A stretch of DNA of 64,000 bases from Unio delphinus (GCA_029339505.1 JAQISU010000233.1:2092001-2156000), one strand, 5' to 3'; counted from the first letter of the stretch, positions 53,602 to 62,529 are shown. Program-made: numbers and translations. Notes: generated from the letters alone by a model not told the origin.

Positions 53602-55241
53602 TTATATTTTTTCCAATTTCTCTATGTTTTTAAGTAATTCTATCATATTTTTGTATGTGCCTACTAAGTTGGTATTGTTACTTTGAATAATTTCAGGGTA
53701 TGTATGAGGGGCCTTTATGCTTTGTTGTTGTGATCTAAATTTGTCCCTTTCCTTTTTGGTTTTTATGCAATGGTTGAAAACATGGTTGAGGTCTTCAGGG
53801 ATGTTACAATAGTAACAATTTATGTTATGCGGAAAGGGTCCTATGAATTTTCCTTGGCAGTTTGCCAGTCTGGTTTTTCCTAAAATGATCCTATTTATAG
53901 CCGTTTGTTCATTTGGTGGACCCTTGTGCGGTTTCGTGTTTCTATTTACTTCCCTAGCAGTGGTGTACAACACTCTCCCTTTAGTATTTGTATCCCAATC
54001 ATTTTGCCATATCTTTTTTATTTGTGTGTTAATTATGCTGTATAGTTCATAGGTACTATATTGTAGTGGCTCAAACTCTGGTTCGTTTAGTTTTTCTTTG
54101 GCTAGTTTATCCGCCATTTCATTACCTCTAATTTCTATGTGAGATGGTATCCACATGAATTCCACTATCCTATTTTCATTATTTAGCTGTCTTAGTTTAA
54201 TATTTATTTGTTCTAGGAATTCTTCCCTACTTTTGGTGGTGTTTGACTGGATTGAAGATAGGACGCTGAGCGAATCGCTAATGATTACTGTCTTGTTTGG
54301 TTTGAATTCTTCAATCCAGTTTAACGATTTAAGGATGGCCCAGAATTCAGCTGTATAAATAGAGCAGTGGTCTGGGAGACGTCTGCCTATTTGGATGTTA
54401 TGCTCTGGTATTACCATTGCTGCAGCTGTTTTGTATGGATTTGTAATTTTGGATCCATCCGTGTAGATTTTTGTATATTGTTGGTACTGTGAGTTGATGA
54501 TTTCTAAGGCTTCTATTTTAAGTTTGTGCTCTTGATTTTGTTTATTGCCTTTTGTAGCTAGGGAGGTGTTTACTTTAGTTTGTACGTTGGTCCAAGGTTC
54601 GTGTTCGTACACTACTCTAGGTTCCAATGGGAAGAGCTCTACTGGTAGTAATATTTTGAGTTGGTGGACTTGTTTTCCCATAGGTAATTTCGTTTTGAGA
54701 CTTTTTCTAAATGGTTTGTCAGTTCTATTTATGGCCAGGAGGGTGGGGTGCGTGTTAGAGTGGGTAGAGAGCCGTGCTGCATATCTTAACATGAGTTCTT
54801 GCCTTCTTAGTGCTAGTGGCAATTCCCCTGTTAATATTTGCAGTTCGTCTGTCGAGGTTGATTTTAGAGCCCCGGTGCTGCATAATAAGGCTGTTCTTTG
54901 GATTTTATCTAATTTTTTTAGGTTAGTTTTTGAGGCTGTTGAGTATATTTGACAGCCATTGTCTAATTTAGATCTTATTAAGGCCCTGTATAATTTGAGT
55001 GATGTTTCCTGGTCGGCACCCCAGTGTGTGCCTTTCATGCTTTTTATTAAATTTAAGTCATGATGGCACCTTTTAACTAAATCTTCTATGTGGTACGCCC
55101 ATGTTAGATGTTGGTCATAATACATGCCCAGAAATTTTACTATTTCAGCAAATTGAATTTCCCTACCTTGAATTGTTAATTTAGGATATTGTATGTATTT
55201 TAGGTTTGGGGTGAACAGTACGGCTACTGTTTTTTGATGCG
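53602..55241 (-). CDS. LINE ORF2 C-terminus: RT end, RNase H, zinc knuckle
   Basis: Open from the truncation point (55241) to 53602, about 546 codons. The RT thumb region shows IVKFLGMYYDQHLTWAYHIE. The RNase H domain has all catalytic residues: IYTDGSK (Asp), IYTAEFWAI (Glu), IISDSLS (Asp) and WIPSHIEIRGNEMADKLAK (His, Asp). A CX2CX8HX4C knuckle (CYYCNIPEDLNHVFNHC) follows. No stop interrupts it, so the insertion is younger than most virus-gene damage. It lacks the endonuclease and most of the RT and cannot move by itself. Confidence 0.9.
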
Positions 55242-55258
55242 ATAGTGTTACTGTTGTT
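55242..55258 (+). repeat. LINE target-site duplication, right copy
   Basis: ATAGTGTTACTGTTGTT, identical to 52119-52135. Confidence 0.9.
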
Positions 55259-55545
55259 CCCGTTTTAAGAGTATTTCAGGGAAGGATTGGGAAGAAGATA
55301 CCCGATGCAACAGCTGAGTAAAATGGTCCACAATTATTTGTCTCCTTGTTGCAAACTCAAATTAGCAATGGCTGCACCGATGACACAATATACCACAAAG
55401 ATTTGACAGAAAAAGACGATTTGTGTTTTAGGGACACGTTCTCCACACCACCCCCACAAGGGTTGCTTTTGTAAATCTTGCAGAGATGACGTGGGTGAAG
55501 GAGTAGTCACTGTGGTTGCTGAAGCTGTATTGAAGGGCACGATGA

Positions 55546-56682
55546 TCACTTCTTTTTATAGTCGATGACTTGCGAAGCGTCAATCCAGAAATCAAAACTA
55601 TGAGGATATCCTTTCCAACGTACTTTGACTTCTTTGACACGCCTTTTACCTACTTTACGTGTTCTTCGTTCGAAAATGCTTTCAATGTCGTACACGTCGT
55701 CTTCGTTTTTGATGACACGTTGTAACTCAGGCAAGTAAAACGTTCCTTTAAATACTTCTCCGTTCATGTCTTCCAATTTATAGACGGCAGGACGACGATC
55801 ACGCACTCGTCCAGTAACACGAAACAATTCGGAGGTCCAGTTGGGTAAGTAACCTTTGTCAAAAGTGCGTTTGGTTTTACCAATGCGTACCCAATCTCCT
55901 GGAGTTAACACTTCTCCGCCTTTCTTGGGGACAGCCATCGTTCGGGACGTACCAAACAGGCGCTCAAAAATAGTCACTTCGTTGTCAGGTGTCACCTCTT
56001 GTGGGGCACGACCAATGCTTCTATGGTAAGATTGATTGTAGGCTTGGACTAAGTGTGGTAAGACGTCGATGTACTTGAGAGTGTGTTGATGCGTAAAATA
56101 TTTCCACATGTGTTCTTTCAAGGTACGTTGAAAACATTCCACGATACTGGCTTTGGTTTCAGGATTTTCGGTGGTGAAAAAATGAATGTCACGTTTCTTT
56201 AAGTCTCGTTGGAAAGCTTGGTTCAGAAATTCGGTACCTTTGTCGGTTTGCCATCGAAGAGGGTGACGACCACTTTGTTTCAACACCAGTTGCAAAGCTC
56301 GTACTAACTCTCCGCTCAATTTGGATGTCAATGGTACGACCCAGGCAAATTTAGAAAAAACGTCGATGACACAAAACAAATATTTGTAGCCACGATTGTA
56401 GGTGGCTAAATGAGAGACATCGGCTAAATCGGCTTGCCATTGATGATCGATGCCTTCCACTTGAGTGCGACTTCTGTGAAATTTTCGTCGAATGGGTTTG
56501 TGTAAAGTGTACGTTGCTTGTTCTTGTAACCATCGTTGTACTGCAGGTAAACGGTGCTTTTTTAGGTGAGTTTTTGCAGCATGATACAATTTCTGAATAC
56601 CTCCGTAACCTGCAGGGTGAGCTGGATCGTAGTAAATGCTGGCTAAGACCTTCTCCATGGTTTTTGTTAATAAGTGACCCAC
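55546..56682 (-). CDS. Chromodomain rve integrase, element 2 (intact)
   Basis: 378 codons, no interruption. The N-terminal helical region (YYDPAHPAGYGGIQKLYHAA) precedes the catalytic core: D85 in HQWQADLAD, D147 in WQTDKGTEF and E182 in KASIVECFQ, a perfect D-x34-E. A SH3-like segment (VLTPGDWVRIGK) and a C-terminal chromodomain (about residues 320-375: YDIESIFERR … VRWKGYPHSFDFW) follow. It inserts element DNA into the host genome, the chromodomain probably guiding it to modified histones. Some proline/coil sequence of the upstream gene overlaps its start. It is the only large intact gene of element 2. Confidence 0.9.
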   Translation of the reverse strand: MGHLLTKTMEKVLASIYYDPAHPAGYGGIQKLYHAAKTHLKKHRLPAVQRWLQEQATYTLHKPIRRKFHRSRTQVEGIDHQWQADLADVSHLATYNRGYKYLFCVIDVFSKFAWVVPLTSKLSGELVRALQLVLKQSGRHPLRWQTDKGTEFLNQAFQRDLKKRDIHFFTTENPETKASIVECFQRTLKEHMWKYFTHQHTLKYIDVLPHLVQAYNQSYHRSIGRAPQEVTPDNEVTIFERLFGTSRTMAVPKKGGEVLTPGDWVRIGKTKRTFDKGYLPNWTSELFRVTGRVRDRRPAVYKLEDMNGEVFKGTFYLPELQRVIKNEDDVYDIESIFERRTRKVGKRRVKEVKVRWKGYPHSFDFWIDASQVIDYKKK

Positions 56683-57314
56683 TCTTCGAGGATACTACTT
56701 TGGTTAGCACGAATTGGGGGTTGTTTGGAAACGGTGTTACGTGTCCGATGAGCCACAGTAGTTGACGTCGAGGGTACTGGTGGTAGTGACGGAGGTGGAA
56801 ATGAGATAGCTTTGGTCTTTTTTTCTTTTTTCACTTGTGGTTTCCTTTCTTTCTTTTTCACATCTGTCGAAGGAGGAGTAGCCATCATCTTTTTAACCCA
56901 AGTTTTGAGTTCTTCTCGTTGGGGAGTGGGGGATGGGGTCAATAAGGAAGCGGCAATCTTGCTCGGAAGGGGAGTGGCAGTGAGTGTTTGAGAGAGATCC
57001 TGGGGTTCTTCTTCTCCCTTGGGTAATGGTGGGGTAGCGTCTGTTTTGGCTACTGTAGAGGGTGAGAGCGACGGACTATTCATCAGAGCCTTCAAATCGG
57101 ACAGAGTGGGTAGAACTGTTTGTTTCACAGCTTTTCGATGAAAGAGTTGTAGTCGTTGCAAAAGTTGACGGTACTTTTGCAATTTTTCGGTTTCGGACAA
57201 ATCGTGGCGTTGCATCAAGGATTGCAGTTCGCGTTGTAATTGGGACATCTCGGTCAAATTAGGATTCGGTGGTAAATGTGGGGTATGTTGTTCTTGCCAA
57301 CGATGGTATTCCAT
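56667..57314 (-). CDS. Coiled-coil/proline-rich protein upstream of integrase
   Basis: ATG at 57314, 215 codons: MEYHRWQEQHTPHLPPNPNL, a helix (MSQLQRELQSLMQRHDLSET, YRQLLQRLQLFHRKAV), then a low-complexity Pro/Lys/Ser region with several basic clusters (KKKERKPQVKKEKK). It overlaps the integrase start by about 15 bases in another frame. The N-terminal helix with a disordered basic tail is common in Polinton genes at this place; role unknown. Confidence 0.5.
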   Translation of the reverse strand: MEYHRWQEQHTPHLPPNPNLTEMSQLQRELQSLMQRHDLSETEKLQKYRQLLQRLQLFHRKAVKQTVLPTLSDLKALMNSPSLSPSTVAKTDATPPLPKGEEEPQDLSQTLTATPLPSKIAASLLTPSPTPQREELKTWVKKMMATPPSTDVKKKERKPQVKKEKKTKAISFPPPSLPPVPSTSTTVAHRTRNTVSKQPPIRANQSSILEEWVTY

Positions 57315-57900
57315 TCATCGTTTGTAAGGGACTAAATTCAGTTTTCGTCCTTCTATGGGCTTCCAAAGGTGACGTATGAGTTCGTGGTTCTCAATGGGCC
57401 CCTTTCATCTTCTGGAAGGATCACATTTGGGATATCCTTCGTGCCATCCCTTGTACCAAACCTGGCAATATACTTGCGCCGGCTTTCGCTAATCCAGTCA
57501 ACACAGGAATAAGAAAGGGTAAAAATCATCCACGTTGCACCAACATCTTTTTCTTTTGACGGACGGGTATTTTCTTTTGAACCAATTGACGAAGAACGTG
57601 TCGATGCTTGGCTAAGCATTTTTTCTGGTGTGGAGACAAAAGTATCGTGCCTTTCAAGACATTCAAACAACATTCGCACACGGTATCGATGACGTCTTTG
57701 GAAGCAGTTTTTATGATTTGTTTTCGCATGGGGGGAGAGGCTTTGGACAGGACAGACAACATGTCTCCGTGTTTGACTAGACGAGGAGGTAGTCCTTTCC
57801 TTTTCTTTCCCTTGAGGAGTGAATAAGAATGTTTTGTGCGAGGTGACATCTTTGCTAGTTCGTTCCACAATACCAACTGCGCCAATGACTTGGTACACAC
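57310..57900 (-). pseudogene. Helical basic protein with C-terminal membrane segment
   Basis: Frame 57900-57526: KMSPRTKHSYSLLKGKKRKG, KQIIKTASKDVIDTVCECCL, NVLKGTILLSPHQKKCLAKH and KKIPVRQKKKMLVQRG. A frameshift at about 57530 leads to GWFLPFLIPVLTGLAKAGA. This 'two helices, VCECC-N-hLKG-hxLS, KKK-hhVQRGG, hydrophobic end' pattern is frequent in animal Polinton-like elements in my recollection. A virion or packaging role is possible; none is established to my knowledge. Confidence 0.55.
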
Positions 57901-57913
57901 TCTCTTTTATCTA

Positions 57914-58204
57914 CTTTTTTTGTTGTGCCAATACATTCCTTACAAGTTCCATATTTTTCTCTTTTTTAAAAGGGTTCATCATGGGTACAAATCCTCCGTG
58001 CTGCAACAACATCTTTTTCTTTTGACGGACGGGTATTTTCTTTTGGGTCTTTTGACGGCGAACGTGTCGATGTTTGGCTCAACGTCCTTTCCTTTTCTTT
58101 CCTTTGTGGGGTGAATAAGAATGTTTTCTGCGAGGTGACATCTTTGCTTGTTCGTTCCACAATACCAATTGCGTCAATCACTTGGTACACACCCTCTTTT
58201 ATCT
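57914..58204 (-). pseudogene. Partial tandem duplicate of the preceding gene
   Basis: Repeats the TATA-like start region, KMSPRRKHSYSPHKGKKRKG and then, after loss of about 45 codons, the KHRHVRRQKTQKKIPVRQKK end. Nucleotide identity to 57530-57914 is high outside the deletion. The GGF end runs into a stop. Confidence 0.6.
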
Positions 58205-58216
58205 ACTACCGCTTCG

Positions 58217-58437
58217 TCAAAAAGATGATGATGTGTTTCCCAAAATGGCCAAAGAACCTCCTTTTTGGTGACTCTTCTTTTTCTTTAACGGACTACGCCT
58301 TTGGAGTGGATGACGTCGATGTTTGGTTTTTGAGCGTTTGGTAGGATGACGAGATCGTCTTTTCCCTTTTCCTTTTTGGACAGCAGAATGTCGAGGGTAG
58401 TTGCGTGCACGTTTTTGAAGAGGTATCATTGAATGTT
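58217..58437 (-). CDS. Short Arg/Lys-rich core-like protein
   Basis: From the internal Met near 58430: MIPLQKRARNYPRHSAVQKG, then dense basic blocks (GKRRSRHPTKRSKTKHRRH, RRSPLKKKKSHQKGG) and a short hydrophobic end. The composition suits a DNA-condensing virion core protein like adenovirus pVII/mu. A TATA element lies at 58497-58485. Confidence 0.5.
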
Positions 58438-58484
58438 CAGCAGTGGTACAGAAAATATTGATTCCTGTTGTGGTTCTCAAGTAA

Positions 58485-58497
58485 TATTTTTATACTG
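58485..58497 (-). promoter_or_regulatory. TATA element CCAGTATAAAAAT
   Basis: About 60 bases upstream of the basic protein ATG; related to those at 59416-59430, 60172-60184 and 61404-61420. Confidence 0.5.
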
Positions 58498-58536
58498 GAA
58501 TGCGACGCCACTGATTATCTTTCCGTCGTATCAACT

Positions 58537-58854
58537 TTATGGCAGGTAACACACGCTGTGAAGGGTACGTAACGGACTCAATCGAGACAGTTCTTGTTTG
58601 GACAAATCTTGTAAACTCTTTAACATGCCAGATCTTTCTTGGACTTTGACTTTAGGGGCAGGTACTTTGTGAGCCGCTGCAACTGACGCTAATGTGGACG
58701 AGGGTGTCACTGGTTGAGGAGACTTTTTGGGAGACGCAGATTTCCAATGTTTCATCGAATTAGGAAAAACGTGTGTCAACTTGGCTTTGGCTGGCATCAC
58801 TCGTAACGGAGAAGTGAAAGCCTCTGAGGCTACTGGAAATGCAGTCCCTGCCAA
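58537..58854 (-). CDS. Unknown Ser/Lys/Pro-rich protein
   Basis: Likely start at the Met at about 58797 (MPAKAKLTHVFPNSMKHWKS) or upstream at 58854. A linker SASPKKSPQPVTPSSTLAS and a helical end (LKSLQDLSKQELSRLSPLRT) follow. No recognised domain. Confidence 0.35.
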   Translation of the reverse strand: MAGTAFPVASEAFTSPLRVMPAKAKLTHVFPNSMKHWKSASPKKSPQPVTPSSTLASVAAAHKVPAPKVKVQERSGMLKSLQDLSKQELSRLSPLRTLHSVCYLP

Positions 58855-58922
58855 ACGTCCTTGTAGATCTTCTCTTGCAGGTCGTGGTTGACGAAGATAA
58901 GGTTGTGTCCTGGCCGAAGTGA

Positions 58923-59393
58923 CTATTTTGCGGGTGACCGCTTTTTTCTGTGCACTTTTCTTTTTCTGTGTTTTGGTCCTGACACACTTGTTTTTTTTCT
59001 TAGGAGTTCGTTTGTTTTTGTTTTTTTCTTGGGGTGAACTTTGGGAGCATTGGGATCCAATTTTAAAAGGGAACGAATGATGACGCTTCCTAGAGAACCA
59101 CTACCTCCTGGTTTCAATATGATTTGCTGTTTGATGTGAGTGTCGATTCGAGGATCGGCCAGTTGCGTCAAGGCTACTTTGTTTCTGTCAAAAAAGCGTT
59201 TGGTTTGATGTGGAATGTGAATGATGCCTTGCAGTATTTGACGTGCTGTCACCGTAAACCATCGTAAGACTTCTTTGAGACTGGCTTCTAAGACGTGAGC
59301 ACGTATTTGTGCATTTTTTTCGCGACTGATGCCGTACAAGGCACGAATCAATTTGATGGGAAGATGAGACTGAAGGGACGTCATGTTGACCAT
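58923..59393 (-). CDS. Helical virion-associated-like protein, basic tail
   Basis: 156 codons. Likely ATG at 59384 (MTSLQSHLPIKLIRALYGIS). Helices (HVLEASLKEVLRWFTVTARQ, ILQGIIHIPHQTKRFFDRNK, LTQLADPRIDTHIKQQIILK) are followed by PGGSGSLGSVIIRSLL and a basic tail. The order helix, ILxGIIxIP, K-x-ALTQLAD, basic loop, GG is the same scheme as the gene at 57900, so the two may be distant paralogues. A TATA element lies at 59430-59416. Confidence 0.5.
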   Translation of the reverse strand: MVNMTSLQSHLPIKLIRALYGISREKNAQIRAHVLEASLKEVLRWFTVTARQILQGIIHIPHQTKRFFDRNKVALTQLADPRIDTHIKQQIILKPGGSGSLGSVIIRSLLKLDPNAPKVHPKKKTKTNELLRKKTSVSGPKHRKRKVHRKKRSPAK

Positions 59394-59415
59394 GTATGAG
59401 ACAATGTCAAGGTGA

Positions 59416-59430
59416 CCGAGGTTTTTATAG
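59416..59430 (-). promoter_or_regulatory. TATA element CTATAAAAACCTCGG
   Basis: Directly upstream of the gene at 59393; shares TATAAAAACCTC with 60184-60172. Confidence 0.5.
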
Positions 59431-59451
59431 ATTTTTTAGTGGTTCCTATAG

Positions 59452-60125
59452 TTATGGCGACGACGAAGACGAGTACACGACAGGTCCTCCGTCTTGGCAC
59501 CAGTCGTGAAACAAATCGGTACGAAATCGCAAATAATCGGGGGTAGTGGGTTTTAAATCCACGAGTAAATAGGCGTGTGGCGTTTGAGTGGCATCATCGT
59601 ACGCATGAGTCAGCCAAGGTGTTCCTAACTGTTTGGCTAAGACTTGCACTTATGATTTATCTCGAGGACTTTTAAACAAGACCACGTAATGAGCATTGAG
59701 ACTAATGGTACGATGGGCTTTACTTTGTTGAAATAAATTTTAATTTCTTCTTCATCTTCTCCTAACATGTCGTCAAAAATGACCCAATGAGTCTGACTAG
59801 GGTCAGACACGATCCCTTCGTCTTCTCTAGGAATACCTTCTACAAACACAATGGAATCGACTTGACTTTCTTGCAAGAGGCTGTATGCCGATTGCCACTC
59901 TTTGTAACACCACACGATACGTTGAGGTGGACGATCGATCAAATGATGTTTATGTTCGATCAAACGTTTGACAAATTCGGTTTTGCCTAAACCGCTCGGT
60001 CCAGCAATTAACATGTTACAAGGATGACGAAGATACAAGGCTTTCCAACTAGCATGATCTAAGTGTTCCTCAATGACTTTGAATGTGGAGGAGGAAGGAG
60101 GAGTAGAAATAGCAGAGTGAGCCAT
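59452..60125 (-). pseudogene. FtsK/HerA-type packaging ATPase, element 2
   Basis: ATG at 60125. Walker A MLIAGPSGLGKTEFVKRLI, then RIVWCYKEWQSAY, and Walker B THWVIFDDMLGEDEEE. Near 59735 about 15 residues appear deleted and the frame shifts to HRTISLNAHYVVLFKSPRD. A TAA near 59653 precedes VQVLAKQLGTPW and the end PDYLRFRTDLFHDW. These are conserved blocks of Polinton/A32-like genome-packaging ATPases. A TATA element at 60184-60172 precedes it. Confidence 0.85.
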
Positions 60126-60171
60126 GGTAGTGTAGGGTATGACACAATTGACACAAAAACAGACAAGACAA

Positions 60172-60184
60172 GAGGTTTTTATAC
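60172..60184 (-). promoter_or_regulatory. TATA element GTATAAAAACCTC
   Basis: About 50 bases upstream of the packaging ATPase ATG on the minus strand. Confidence 0.5.
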
Positions 60185-60440
60185 TTTTTTCAAGACAGGT
60201 TTATTTAACTGCAACACGAAAGACAAATATACATAATAGCCAAATGGATAAATACAGGAATAAAATACACATGCAAACGATCAAAGTGGTATATAAACAA
60301 GTTACTGTACAACATGGTTTGGGTAACGACGGTGTCCTAGAGGTAGTATGTAATGTTCTTATAGTCTCTACATGGGGTACAGTCACATAGGTGTCTTTTC
60401 GGAAGGATCTTTGTGGGTGAATGTCAATGACAGTTCTGTC

Positions 60441-60798
60441 TTAAACAGAGGGATTGTCCTCGGTGACAGCTTCTTTTTCTTCTTCTTTTTCTTCTGGTAC
60501 TGTCACTAACACAGGTTTAAAAGTGACATTTTTTACTCGACGATGAATTTTACGAACACAATACTTGAGCATAATGGGATGCTTCGTTTGTCCAAACCTC
60601 AAAATCCCAATTTTTCCAGTCACGTTCATCTGTCCAATGAGGGTGTAAATCACAAGCTACACACACATCTTCGTACACCTCTTCCGTACGTAAAAGTTGA
60701 CGAATCTTTTTTTCTTGTAGCGGTCCAGACGTATCCAGATGAAAGCGTAAGGCTTTTAACAGAATGAGTCTCTCGTGAACATTTAAAGGAGTCACCAT
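60441..60798 (-). pseudogene. Unknown protein, probably frameshifted
   Basis: ATG at 60798: MVTPLNVHERLILLKALRFH, EKKIRQLLRTEEVYEDVCVA, then HWTDERDWKNWDFEVW. Near 60600 a second frame continues GQTKHPIMLKYCVRKIHRRV and an acidic end (EEKEEEKEAVTEDNPSV). Either two overlapping genes or one broken gene. No family recognised. Confidence 0.4.
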
Positions 60799-61023
60799 AC
60801 TGTCTTTTTTTTGGTAGGTAGTGTTCGCAAAGTGTCCACAAGGAATCAGCAGGTAAACTTAATCCCAGAAAGCATGTCACTAAAACACACACTACACGTC
60901 AACCCTCATTCATGGGACACAGTTCTTGTAATAAGTGTTCGTAATCCTTCACCGTGTTAATCTTCTCATTGATATCCTTCCACGGAATCTGTTTGATCAC
61001 AAGTGATAAAGGTTGTGGCATGG
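60791..61023 (-). pseudogene. Short unknown protein with one stop
   Basis: ATG at 61023 (MPQPLSLVIKQIPWKDINEK), then KDYEHLLQELCPMNEG and a TGA, then VVCVLVTCFLGLSLPADSLW. It ends where the next gene begins. A TATAAAATAAAA element lies unusually close, about 15 bases before the ATG. Confidence 0.35.
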
Positions 61024-61060
61024 CCGTTTTATTTTATACTTTTTTTTAGGTCGAAGACTA

Positions 61061-61441
61061 TCAGTATATATTCTGTACAGAAACAGAATTGAATCTTTTC
61101 CAAAAGCGAAAGTGATTAATATAACGTGTAATTTCGTCCCACTGCCATCCAGGGTAACGGTCAAGAAGGACCAAAACATCTTCAGATGTAAACGTACCAA
61201 ATTGGAAACAGTGGAAAAAGGCACCCTTGATCCAAAGAAATCTGACACGTTGGTTAATTGTTCTCACTTTCCTCTTGTGAATTTCACGACACAAAAGGTC
61301 TACAGTCATCCCTTGAGATTTTTCTTTAGCAAGGCTTAGCCAAACGTCCTTGTAGATCTTCTCTTGCAATTCGTGTGGTAATCCTTGAATATTATGTTTT
61401 AGAGAGGGTTTATATACTGGTCTAGTATTGTTCAACGCCAT
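61061..61441 (-). CDS. Unknown protein with LPHELQEKIYKDVW motif
   Basis: 126 codons from ATG 61441. The segment GLPHELQEKIYKDVWLSLAK resembles an F-box-like start but is too short to call. A CCAGTATATAAACCC element lies inside the first 13 codons, so translation may start further down. Thirty bases coding LQEKIYKDVW recur at about 58853-58882, indicating a local copy event. Confidence 0.4.
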   Translation of the reverse strand: MALNNTRPVYKPSLKHNIQGLPHELQEKIYKDVWLSLAKEKSQGMTVDLLCREIHKRKVRTINQRVRFLWIKGAFFHCFQFGTFTSEDVLVLLDRYPGWQWDEITRYINHFRFWKRFNSVSVQNIY

Positions 61442-61459
61442 GGAGTAGTATTGTCACTT

Positions 61460-62013
61460 TCAATCACTAGGTCCTACTAAAGGTAGGTATTGACAATTCG
61501 GAGACCATCGAGCATGTTTCATGTAAGCGGAATCGTTCTGTTCCCACTCGTAAATGGATACACTACAACTGAAGCACTTGACTTCATCCCCTTCGCCCAA
61601 GTAGAAAACTCCGGCTCTGGCTAATTCTTCAGGAGTTGGTCCAGGCAGATATATTTGCAATTTATCTTTGAAAGTTTGAAATCAACTTTTACAGTGACTT
61701 TTACAGTGACAGTATTCAGGCAAACGAGTCGGGAACGAATATTCGACTCTCCTCACTTCAGTTCGATGCAGGTATGCTGAAATTCCTAGGAGTCCACGAT
61801 AACGTGTGGCACCGCTTTCGCATCCCTCAGGTTTGACACGCACAGCATCACTTTCCAGGGTAGATATAGGGGTACTAGTCATAGCAAAGTTCCCACGATA
61901 TCCTGCTGAATCACTAAGGTCACAGCGTCTGGCATCACTACAATCGCAAGGTTTACCATCACACTCCACTTGAGAATTGCCACATTTGAATGATGCCTGT
62001 TTAAATGGATTCA
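61460..62013 (-). pseudogene. BIR-domain (IAP-like) protein carried by element 2
   Basis: Likely ATG at about 62013 (MNPFKQASFKCGNSQVECDG) with a Cys-rich N-terminus (CDGKPCDCSDARRC). One frame runs to 61460, broken by a single TGA (about 61681-61679). The BIR core has PTPEELARAGVFYLGEGDEV, KCFSC, YEWEQND, KHARWSPNC: the CX2CX16HX6C zinc site of baculoviral IAP repeats. IAPs block caspases, so an anti-death role during element expression is plausible. No RING follows. It lies between the polymerase and the structural genes, inside the element's gene order, hence a captured gene rather than host DNA. Confidence 0.75.
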
Positions 62014-62092
62014 TCTTTTTTTCGCTTGACCGCTGTAGTGACAAATGAACTATTGGTCTTGGACGATGTCCCTTTTTAAATGCTGCCAAATT

Positions 62093-62518
62093 TCAACGTG
62101 ACCGTACGGTAGAGTGAAGTGATTGGGAAGTCGTACTCTTTTTTGGTACACGATTTGAAAGACTTTTTTCCAAAGGTCCGCTAACGATTTGGTGTGTGGG
62201 TAAACGTACAATCTTGTGCGGTTCGTGGGTGGTCACTTTAAACGCTTCATCCTGTCCAGACTGTAAGTCTTCTTGTAGCACGTCAAAGTTCACCACTCGA
62301 CCGGTGCGATAATTGAGAGTCAATCCTTTCACTTTATATTCGGTATGCATTTCTCCTTGGAGGTCTCGGTATTCGTAGCCGTTATTTTTAGGACCGCCAC
62401 TTGCAAAACATAGAATCTTGTCGTCGGGATGTTCATCGGTCCAGGCTCCTAAACGGTCTCTTTCGATGACTGGGTTACACTGCTTTGGTCGGTGAATGTA
62501 GATGCAGCTCTTAGTCAT
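62093..62518 (-). pseudogene. Family B DNA polymerase, C-terminal fragment, element 2
   Basis: Open frame of 141 codons: SCIYIHRPKQCNPVIERDRL, ILCFASGGPKNNGYEYRD, YKVKGLTLNYRTGRVVNFDV. These are the region just after motif C, including the SGGPKNxxY and KVKGxTLN blocks of protein-primed Polinton polymerases. The DTD of motif C is not present; the frame begins MTKSC at the same place. Everything upstream is missing and the DNA becomes AT-rich, so the element is truncated at about 62,515-62,530. Confidence 0.8.
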
Positions 62519-62529
62519 AAGAGTTTCAA

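Larger units (their letters stand above)
52136..55241 (-). mobile_element. 5'-truncated LINE, I/Nimb-like with RNase H
   Basis: Bounded by a perfect 17-bp duplication (52119-52135 and 55242-55258). The insertion contains the end of a reverse transcriptase, an RNase H domain and a zinc knuckle, then a 1.47-kb 3' UTR. Loss of the 5' half and an inserted length of 3,106 bases are typical of target-primed retrotransposition. RNase H downstream of RT points to the I group (I, Nimb, Jockey-related). Orientation is the same as the host virus genes. Confidence 0.85.
51998..55549 (-). pseudogene. Small membrane protein gene split by a LINE
   Basis: The 5' part (55549-55259) reads QDLQKQPLWGWCGERVPKTQ, then a transmembrane helix (IVFFCQIFVVYCVIGAAIAN) and, after a TAA, LWTILLSCCIGYLLPNPS. 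The 3' part (52135-51998) continues in frame: SNTIRSIASNVSHSPDS and ends LDRRTLEL with a TGA overlapping the penton ATG. The LINE at 52136-55241 and its target duplication lie between the parts. A conserved small membrane protein next to the penton is known to me from other Polintons; its role is unknown. Confidence 0.65.
48222..62518 (-). mobile_element. Element 2: Polinton/adintovirus, right end truncated
   Basis: All genes are on the minus strand: protease, hexon-type capsid, pX/pVI-like, penton, membrane protein, chromodomain integrase, basic proteins, packaging ATPase, BIR protein and polymerase C-terminus. Terminal repeats were not found. The polymerase lacks all but its last about 140 residues, so the element is cut at about 62.52 kb. 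Base composition is visibly richer in G+C than the AT-rich flank that starts there. Whether the histone-like units (43.3-48.0 kb) belong to it is open. Confidence 0.85.

Noticed and set aside
61061..61441. F-box domain in the LPHELQEKIYKDVW protein
   Set aside because: Only one short motif fits; the rest of the F-box pattern is not visible.
49396..62518. Reassigned stop codons (UAG or UAA as an amino acid)
   Set aside because: TAA, TAG and TGA all occur in conserved frames and are accompanied by frameshifts and deletions; ordinary pseudogene decay explains them.
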